From Clostridiales bacterium Firm_08 (GTDB lineage: Bacteria; Bacillota; Clostridia; Oscillospirales; QAKW01): a stretch of 59,676 nt of DNA. The stretch covers positions 1-59,676 of the forward strand of contig LVAN01000008.1 of assembly GCA_001604045.1 (NCBI GenBank), in the 5' to 3' direction. This document shows, in pieces, positions 53,997-59,676 of this stretch; position 1 is the stretch's first letter; every line of letters begins with the position of its first letter. Under the pieces are notes generated by a model that worked only from the letters and a program-made list of their open reading frames with translations, did not search any database and had not been told where the DNA came from. The position numbers were made by a program, and so were the translations under genes.

Positions 53997-54033
53997 CAGG
54001 CAGTAGACGTAAGATCTACTGCCTGAATTTTTA
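53997..54033 (+). terminator. Terminator of the CE2 gene
   Basis: CAGGCAGTAGA with TCTACTGCCTG forms an 11-bp stem and seven-base loop, followed by AATTTTT. Confidence 0.88.
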
Positions 54034-54350
54034 CGGTTCGTTCCTAATTATATATAGTAGGAACAAAACCGTCCATGCCTTCCTCTGATGAGGAAGGTGG
54101 ATCATCGGGCAAAAGCCCGATGAGACGGAAGGAGAGAGAGCGTAACTTTCACGCGACGTTCTCTCTCCCTCAGTTTTTCGGGAACAAAATGCTCCCGAAA
54201 AACAGCTCCCTCATCAGAGGGAGCCGGCGTCGACGAGACCAAAGCCCTCCTTGTGTAAAGGAGGGTGGCAGCCGTAGGCTGACGGGAGGATTGTGGTATA
54301 ACGACAATACCTTTGATTTTGACAGCTCTCTTTACACAAGGGAACCGGGC
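54034..54350. repeat. Array of palindromic elements, copy 3 (longest)
   Basis: About 317 bases without a gene, made of successive hairpins: CGGTT...AACCG with GTTCCTA...TAGGAAC (54034-54071), CTTCCTC/GAGGAAG, ATCGGGC/GCCCGAT, GGAGAGAGA...TCTCTCTCC, the 54167-54227 module shared with 20873-20936, and GCCCTCCTT/AAGGAGGGTGGC. It looks like nested insertions of short non-autonomous elements. Confidence 0.65.
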
Positions 54351-54395
54351 GGCTTGCACTGTATTTGCCTTCCCGTAAAGTTCATAAATAGCACC

Positions 54396-54424
54396 TTGAT
54401 TTCCCATGACTTATATGCTAAGAT
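54396..54424 (+). promoter_or_regulatory. Promoter of the EEP/beta-helix gene
   Basis: TTGATT (54396-54401), 17 bases, TAAGAT (54419-54424). An overlapping TATAAT lies at 54424-54429. About 85 bases remain to the start codon, with AGAGGTG as ribosome site. Confidence 0.6.
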
Positions 54425-54514
54425 ATAATAGGTATATTATTTCCGCGTTGATCCGGATGATCCGGCGAAAAAGAAGGTTGCCGTTTCCCGGTCATTTTAC
54501 AAAAGAGGTGCTCT

Positions 54515-57500
54515 ATGTTTAAAATCAGAAGGAAAACAAAAAAGATCGTAACGCTCATCCTGGCGGTCGGCGTGCTGTTTTCAATGCTGCCCGCGCTGGC
54601 GCTTTCCGGCGACACGTCGAATGCCGACGGCAGTGTCACCGCGCCGCCGCATCAAGTCTCGGTGATGAGTTTCAACATCCTCGATTATGAAGGGGACGGC
54701 GTATATGACTCACCCTCCCGCCGGTTCAACTATGTCATCGCCACCATCCGCGCCTATCTGCCCGACCTCATCGGCATCCAGGAAGCGGGCGTCGCCCAAT
54801 CCTCCAACGGCAATTTTGACTGGCCGACAGAACTCGCCCGTGAACTCGGCGACGTTTATGACTGCCGCACGCTGACCGACGATAATCCCTCCCGCCAGAT
54901 GAAGATCGGCAACGGGCTCATCATCTTTTGGAAAAAGAACCGTTTCAGCCGGATCGACAGCGGCGCGGTGCAGTATCAAAACATCAACTACACCTCCCCC
55001 TACGGCATTTCAGCGGATGATACAAGCCGGGATTTCCAGTATGTCAAGCTGTACGACAGCACCTATAAAACGTATCTTTATATGTTCAATACCCATCTGT
55101 CCATCAACTCCAAAAAGTACTCGGACGACGACATCAACAGAGCCGCGGGCAAGACCTTCCGTACCAAAGAAGCGGCGCAGCTGTCCGCCAAAATGATGGA
55201 ACTCGCGGAACACTACCCCTGCTTTGCCACCGGCGACTACAACTGCAATCTGAGGACCAGTGATCTTGAAAACGCCGACGCCTACGACGCGGCGACCAAT
55301 GCCTACGTCTCCCAGCTCGGCAAAATGTCCATCGGCACCCCCTTTATGACCTCCTCACTCGTAGCGCGCTATAACTACCCGGACGGCGATCATGTCGTGG
55401 CCAACCAGACCAACGACCTGTTCAACAGTATCATCGACCACTGTTTTGTCAACACCAACTATACCGAGGTCATCACCCGCCGCGTCATCTACCGTGATGT
55501 CAACGGCTGGCAGGCGACCGATCACCGCGCGGTGATGAGTTATATGAACTACCGCGCGAAGGCTTCTTATAATGAAGAAGCGACCTATGACGCGGTCGCG
55601 GAAACGCTGACCGCGACGACCGATCAGCCGACCTATGCTCTCTCCGTCACCCCCGTGACGAACAAATTCTCCTACGCGGTCTACAACGCCGCGGGCAAAC
55701 GTGTGACAGGCCCCTTACAACTCACCGCCTACGCCAACCGTTTTACCATCCGTTTTTACAACAGCACCGCCGCCTATAACGCCAATACCGTATACAGTAA
55801 CGTCTATCTGACGGTATATTATCCCGAAGGGCTGAAAGAACCGGGCACGCTTACCTGTGAGGGAGCGCTCAACACCTACTGCGCCGACGACGCTTTCTAT
55901 ATCGTTTTAAAAAGCGATATCTCCTCCATCCGGCCCGCTGTCACCGGCGGCGACCTGTTCGCCGATAAAAACTGCCATACCGCGCTGAGCCTTCCCGTCG
56001 CGGTGACCCCCGGCGCCAAAACCTATTATGTGCGGCTGAACGGCGTCGTCTATCCTTTAAATATATTGCAGGCGAGCATCGCCACGGAAAGCGGCGTGCT
56101 GTATGTGGACGGTTCCCTCGCGGAGGCGACCGGCAGAGCGGCGTATGCCGACAGTGACGGCGTAAGACTCGTCACAGTCGGCGAAAACGGTTTCTCCACC
56201 ATAAAAGCGGCGGTCGCCGCCGCCCCGAACGGCGCTGAGATCTATATCGCGCCCGGTACCTATAAAGAAGTCGTAAGTTCCGACGCGGGAAAAGATCTGA
56301 AATTTTACGGCAACAACCGCGATATCTCCCCCATTACCAAAAACGGCAACATATGGTCGTTGTCCGCGCTCCGCCGTCCCGAAACGATCATCGAGGGACA
56401 ACTCTCCTATTCCCACTCCGGCAACACGGGTTTTATCACTGTTAAGGGAATTACCTTTACAGGATCAACGGCCTATGGTCCGATCTATTACAACGGCAAT
56501 TCTACTTCTAAGACGGTAACGATAGACATCGAGAGAAACATCCTCGCCGGCACCTCCACCAACACCACCAACGGCTCTGAACTTCATTTCAACAACGCCG
56601 CGCACAAAAACGGCGTCATCCGGGACAACTACTTTGGTCCCACCTCCGATCATCCCTGCTACACACAGCGCTCCATCACGATGCGCAACCCCGACGGCAT
56701 TGTCATCGACAACAACTACTTTTTCAGCACCAACAATATGTATCTGACCGCTGAGGTCAGCAACAATTCCCTTACGCCCGGCAACTTCAACATCACTTTG
56801 TCCTACAACCGCTTTGAAAAATGCGAGCAGATCTACGCCTATTTCTACAACGTAACGGCGACGACCTCCGGACACGCAAAATTCCTCTATAACGATTTCA
56901 TCCGTTGCGGTTATACCATCGGTGTGCCTCTCTGTATTTACCTCCAGCAGCCTACCGCCGCGGGCGCCCAGGCGCCGGAGTTCAGCAACTGCTCTCTGGA
57001 CATTACCGGCAATCGTTTTATAAGTTGTAAATACGCGCTGTCTTTTTCCCGAAGCCAAGCGGGAGCGCTTGGCAATTTGACCGATATGCGCATCGACGTC
57101 CATCAGAACCGCTTTGTTTCCACCAATCAGTTCTCCTACAGCCGTACGATCTATGTCGCTGTCTACGCCGACACCATACCGACTCTCAATGTTGAATGTC
57201 CCAACTGGGATATGAGCTATAACTACTTTTATTCCGAACAGACCTCCAGCCACGATCCCGCGGCTTTCACGCAAGTCTTAGAAACAAATTCCCTGCCCCG
57301 CGTGCGTTTCACGCAAAATCCGTACTATCTGGATGAGGATCTCACCATCCTGTCCTCGGCGGATCCTGTGAACGTTCTGAACGGCGTCACCGCAACGGGA
57401 GGTACCTTCCCCTATGACGGTACGCCGAAAACCATCACCGTCTCCGCGCCGGAGGGCGCCATCGTCTCTTACAGCACTGACGGTGTGAACTATTCCAGCG

Positions 57501-58633
57501 TCGCTCCCACCCTGACAGACGCCGGATCGCTGACCGTCTACTATATGGCGGAAAAGACAGGATATCGCCCTGTCACCGGCAGCGCTGTCGTTACCGTCGA
57601 GCCAAACCTTCCGACCGGCATTTCCCTGCCGGATCAGTCCGTCGCCTATAACAGCGAGGGTTCGCCCGTACAGGTGAACGGCCTGCAGACCGGCGACCGC
57701 GTCACGTTCCGCTGCAACGGTACCGAATACGCGGATCTTCCGATCTTTACAGAACTCGGCACCTGCACCGTGACCGCCACCGTGCGGCGCGCGGGGTATT
57801 CTCCCCTGTCCGTCTCCGGCTCTATCACTGTTCTGCCGGGAATGCTTTCCGGTGTGATGATCAGGGACACCACCGTTGCCTATGACGGCGGGGAACACGC
57901 CCCAGAGATCGCCGGGACACAAAGCGGCGATGTCCTGCTCTATTCTGTGAACGGCGGAGAGTTTCTTGACCACTCGACCGCCAGGGACGTCGGCAATTAC
58001 ACCGTACAGGTGCGTATTTCCCGCAGACTATATGAAATGCTGACGCTGTCCGCGGCGCTGACCATCAAGTCCACCGCCATCACCGGTGTGACAGCCATCC
58101 CCTACGAGGGGATCTCGGACGGCACGGCGCATACTGCCGCGGTCAGCGGCACACTGCCGGGTGATGTTATCGCCTGGTCGGCGGATGGAGAGACCTACGG
58201 GTCCGACACGCTTTCCTTTACCGATCCGGGATATTATCCGGTATGGATCAAAGTGTCACGCACCAACTGCTCGGATTTGGTCCTTCAAAGCGCCGTACTG
58301 CTGAACGAGGCCCAGCCCGACCTGCTGATCCCCGCGCTGCTCGCGGACAGAGGTGAAACGCTGCGCGTCACCCTTGCCGAAGGTCCGGCGATGGCGCGAC
58401 AGGATATCAAAGTACTGGATATCACCGTCAAATACGGAGACGCGCTCTACGATCATCTGAACGGAGGCACGGACGAAACGCTTTCCGTCCTCTGCCTGCG
58501 GCGGAGCGAGATGGGCATCAAACGGCTGCAGACCGTCTATATGACCGATCTCCCGAAGGACACGAAAAACGCCGCTGTGTTCCTCACCTATGAGGCGGAC
58601 GGCGTCACCTACACCCGCGTATCCCTGCTGTAA
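54515..58633 (+). CDS. Secreted EEP-domain and beta-helix protein
   Basis: This 1372-residue exported protein has a signal peptide (residues 1-31). Residues ~48-350 form an endonuclease/exonuclease/phosphatase domain with GIQEAG (catalytic Glu), FNTHLS, TGDYNCN, SIIDHCF and ATDHRAVMSY. Residues ~355-550 hold beta-rich regions. Residues ~555-940 form a beta-helix with NGFSTIKAAVAAAPNGAEIY, like the neighbouring CE2 protein. Residues ~950-1250 contain about four Ig/MBG-like repeats (YDGTPKTI, YNSEGSPV, YDGGEHAP, YEGISDGT). The C-terminal ~110 residues are unassigned. No SLH domain is visible. I infer a secreted or loosely held phosphodiesterase or nuclease. Separate promoter. Confidence 0.85.
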   Translation: MFKIRRKTKKIVTLILAVGVLFSMLPALALSGDTSNADGSVTAPPHQVSVMSFNILDYEGDGVYDSPSRRFNYVIATIRAYLPDLIGIQEAGVAQSSNGNFDWPTELARELGDVYDCRTLTDDNPSRQMKIGNGLIIFWKKNRFSRIDSGAVQYQNINYTSPYGISADDTSRDFQYVKLYDSTYKTYLYMFNTHLSINSKKYSDDDINRAAGKTFRTKEAAQLSAKMMELAEHYPCFATGDYNCNLRTSDLENADAYDAATNAYVSQLGKMSIGTPFMTSSLVARYNYPDGDHVVANQTNDLFNSIIDHCFVNTNYTEVITRRVIYRDVNGWQATDHRAVMSYMNYRAKASYNEEATYDAVAETLTATTDQPTYALSVTPVTNKFSYAVYNAAGKRVTGPLQLTAYANRFTIRFYNSTAAYNANTVYSNVYLTVYYPEGLKEPGTLTCEGALNTYCADDAFYIVLKSDISSIRPAVTGGDLFADKNCHTALSLPVAVTPGAKTYYVRLNGVVYPLNILQASIATESGVLYVDGSLAEATGRAAYADSDGVRLVTVGENGFSTIKAAVAAAPNGAEIYIAPGTYKEVVSSDAGKDLKFYGNNRDISPITKNGNIWSLSALRRPETIIEGQLSYSHSGNTGFITVKGITFTGSTAYGPIYYNGNSTSKTVTIDIERNILAGTSTNTTNGSELHFNNAAHKNGVIRDNYFGPTSDHPCYTQRSITMRNPDGIVIDNNYFFSTNNMYLTAEVSNNSLTPGNFNITLSYNRFEKCEQIYAYFYNVTATTSGHAKFLYNDFIRCGYTIGVPLCIYLQQPTAAGAQAPEFSNCSLDITGNRFISCKYALSFSRSQAGALGNLTDMRIDVHQNRFVSTNQFSYSRTIYVAVYADTIPTLNVECPNWDMSYNYFYSEQTSSHDPAAFTQVLETNSLPRVRFTQNPYYLDEDLTILSSADPVNVLNGVTATGGTFPYDGTPKTITVSAPEGAIVSYSTDGVNYSSVAPTLTDAGSLTVYYMAEKTGYRPVTGSAVVTVEPNLPTGISLPDQSVAYNSEGSPVQVNGLQTGDRVTFRCNGTEYADLPIFTELGTCTVTATVRRAGYSPLSVSGSITVLPGMLSGVMIRDTTVAYDGGEHAPEIAGTQSGDVLLYSVNGGEFLDHSTARDVGNYTVQVRISRRLYEMLTLSAALTIKSTAITGVTAIPYEGISDGTAHTAAVSGTLPGDVIAWSADGETYGSDTLSFTDPGYYPVWIKVSRTNCSDLVLQSAVLLNEAQPDLLIPALLADRGETLRVTLAEGPAMARQDIKVLDITVKYGDALYDHLNGGTDETLSVLCLRRSEMGIKRLQTVYMTDLPKDTKNAAVFLTYEADGVTYTRVSLL

Positions 58634-58643
58634 AAAAGAAAAC

Positions 58644-58671
58644 GACCGCCCCACGGCAACGTGGGGCGGTC
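58644..58671 (+). other. GC-rich hairpin before trmB
   Basis: A 12-bp stem GACCGCCCCACG with its complement and a GCAA (GNRA) loop. It lacks a T-run and is followed at once by the ribosome site TTGAAAGGAA. It may be a weak terminator or an mRNA barrier. Confidence 0.6.
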
Positions 58672-58686
58672 TTGAAAGGAACTCTT

Positions 58687-59676
58687 ATGCGCCTTCGAAA
58701 AAAGAAAAACACCGCCCGGCGCTTTACCGCCCGCGCCGACCTGATCCTGAAAGAGAAAGACGTCGCCGCGTGGTGCGCCCACGGCAAACTCGCGCTGGAG
58801 ATCGGCGCGGGCAAGGGCGGCTTTATCACGGAACTTGCCCGCCTGCATCCTGAAACCCGCTTCATCGCCGTAGAAAAGGAAAAGGACTGCATCATTATGG
58901 CGATGGAAAAGGCGGATCACGCAAACCTTGATAATCTCCGCTTTGTCGCGCGGGACGCGACCCTTTTGCGGCGGATGCTGCCAAAGGGATCGTTTGATAC
59001 CGTTTACCTCAATTTCAGTGATCCCTGGCCCAAAAAGAAATTCGCGAAACGGCGACTTACCCACCGCAATATGCTGCGCTTTTTCCTGCCGCTGCTAAAA
59101 CCGGACGGCGAGGTGCGGTTCAAATCCGACAATGACAAATTGTTTGAGTTTACGGTAGAGGAATTCCGGGATCTCGGCTTTGAGATCACATTTCTGACCT
59201 ATGATCTGCACCGCGAGAATGTGCCCAACGTGATGACGGAATACGAACGCCGCTTTTCCGAAGCGGGCGTGCCCATCAAATCCGTTTGGGCCCGCCCCAC
59301 CGACGAGGTATTCCGCAAGCTTGCGGCGTATGAAGCGGAAAAAGATCCCTTTCCCTTCCACGAAATGCTGTTTTGCGTGGACGACCCCCGCGGCGACCCC
59401 GCCGCGCTGTTCGCCGCGCTGACCAAAAGCAATCTGCCTTTCCGCGTGTGGACGAAAGACGCTTGTCTGGCGGACGCCGCCCGCGCGTTTTGTGAAACGG
59501 TAAACGATACGGGTCTCTCCCCGCTCGACCTGCCGGGCGAGGACGCGGCACTCATCACCGACGACAAAGAACTGCTGCGGCGGGCAAAGACGCTCGGTTT
59601 TTACACCATCGCCCTTGGCGATCCCTCTATCCCTGCCGACCGCCATTGGCAGACCCTCTCCAAAGAAGAAATGTTC
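58687..59676 (+). CDS. trmB: tRNA (guanine-N7)-methyltransferase TrmB with C-terminal HAD-like extension (partial)
   Basis: 330 residues are visible and the frame is open at the window edge. Residues ~1-205 form a TrmB domain: LEIGAGKGGFITELA (SAM site, about 38-52), VEKEKD, VYLNFSDPWPKKK (about 107-119), THRNMLRFF, FKSDND, and MTEYERRFSEAGVPI. TrmB normally ends about here. A further region (about 215-330) is not TrmB; ALITDDKELLRRAKTLGFYTIALGDPS suggests a HAD-type fold, though the nucleophile motif is not clear. It is not a full gene in this window, so the end of the extension is unknown. AAAGGAA precedes the ATG. Confidence 0.85.
   Translation, partial: MRLRKKKNTARRFTARADLILKEKDVAAWCAHGKLALEIGAGKGGFITELARLHPETRFIAVEKEKDCIIMAMEKADHANLDNLRFVARDATLLRRMLPKGSFDTVYLNFSDPWPKKKFAKRRLTHRNMLRFFLPLLKPDGEVRFKSDNDKLFEFTVEEFRDLGFEITFLTYDLHRENVPNVMTEYERRFSEAGVPIKSVWARPTDEVFRKLAAYEAEKDPFPFHEMLFCVDDPRGDPAALFAALTKSNLPFRVWTKDACLADAARAFCETVNDTGLSPLDLPGEDAALITDDKELLRRAKTLGFYTIALGDPSIPADRHWQTLSKEEMF

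Noticed and set aside
54102-54407. Short open frames in the hairpin array
   Set aside because: They coincide with palindromes, run in both directions, and have no ribosome site.

Overview
The window comes from a GC-rich, endospore-forming member of the Clostridia (Bacillota). Three features show this. There is a spo0A master regulator gene (45057-45836), a 58-residue alpha/beta-type small acid-soluble spore protein gene (34289-34465), and a perfect CIRCE operator of the HrcA system (50466-50492). Promoters are mostly sigma-A type with 17-base spacers, and terminators are classic intrinsic hairpins, many of them bidirectional. The species cannot be named from the sequence; an uncultured gut-type Oscillospirales-like organism would fit. 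There is no rRNA, CRISPR array, insertion sequence or prophage.

Left third (1-18000): a G5/3D cell-wall protein, an ABC-F ATPase with a GNAT acetyltransferase, a TepA-like protease meeting a tRNA-dihydrouridine synthase tail to tail, and three tRNAs (Met, Glu, Val). Then come gdhA, pyrG with a probable CTP-sensing leader, dapF, an SLH-anchored amidase and a GH30 glycosidase. A divergent catabolic-looking cluster follows: an opine-dehydrogenase-like enzyme, a HAD phosphatase and an FGGY kinase, opposite a DeoR-type regulator.

Middle (17300-38950): an envelope-lipid operon (PlsC-like acyltransferase, GT8 glycosyltransferase, and a GT8-PlsC fusion), followed by a lower-GC accessory island with a 1329-residue leucine-rich-repeat SLH protein, an unknown protein and an XRE regulator with repeated operator-like sites. 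Housekeeping follows: an SH3-type membrane protein, ftsK/spoIIIE, uppP, an SDR reductase, recG, the spore protein gene, a PrsA-like foldase, an RlmD-type rRNA methyltransferase, a GNAT enzyme and cysK.

Right third (39000-59676): a large surface nuclease-like SLH protein, a LOG-family protein, a GT4 glycosyltransferase with spo0A, a lipid kinase with a PHP phosphoesterase, the htpG operon under CIRCE, two large secreted beta-helix proteins (one with a CE2-type esterase, one with an EEP nuclease-like domain), and a trmB gene with a HAD-like extension that runs off the window.

The themes that tie the window together are envelope construction and surface display (SLH proteins, amidase, UppP, PrsA, glycolipid enzymes), nucleotide and translation maintenance, and sporulation control. 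The least conventional parts are the GT8/acyltransferase operon, the dehydrogenase/phosphatase/kinase cluster, the island at 21-26.3 kb, the degenerate Spo0A receiver, and the TrmB-HAD fusion.
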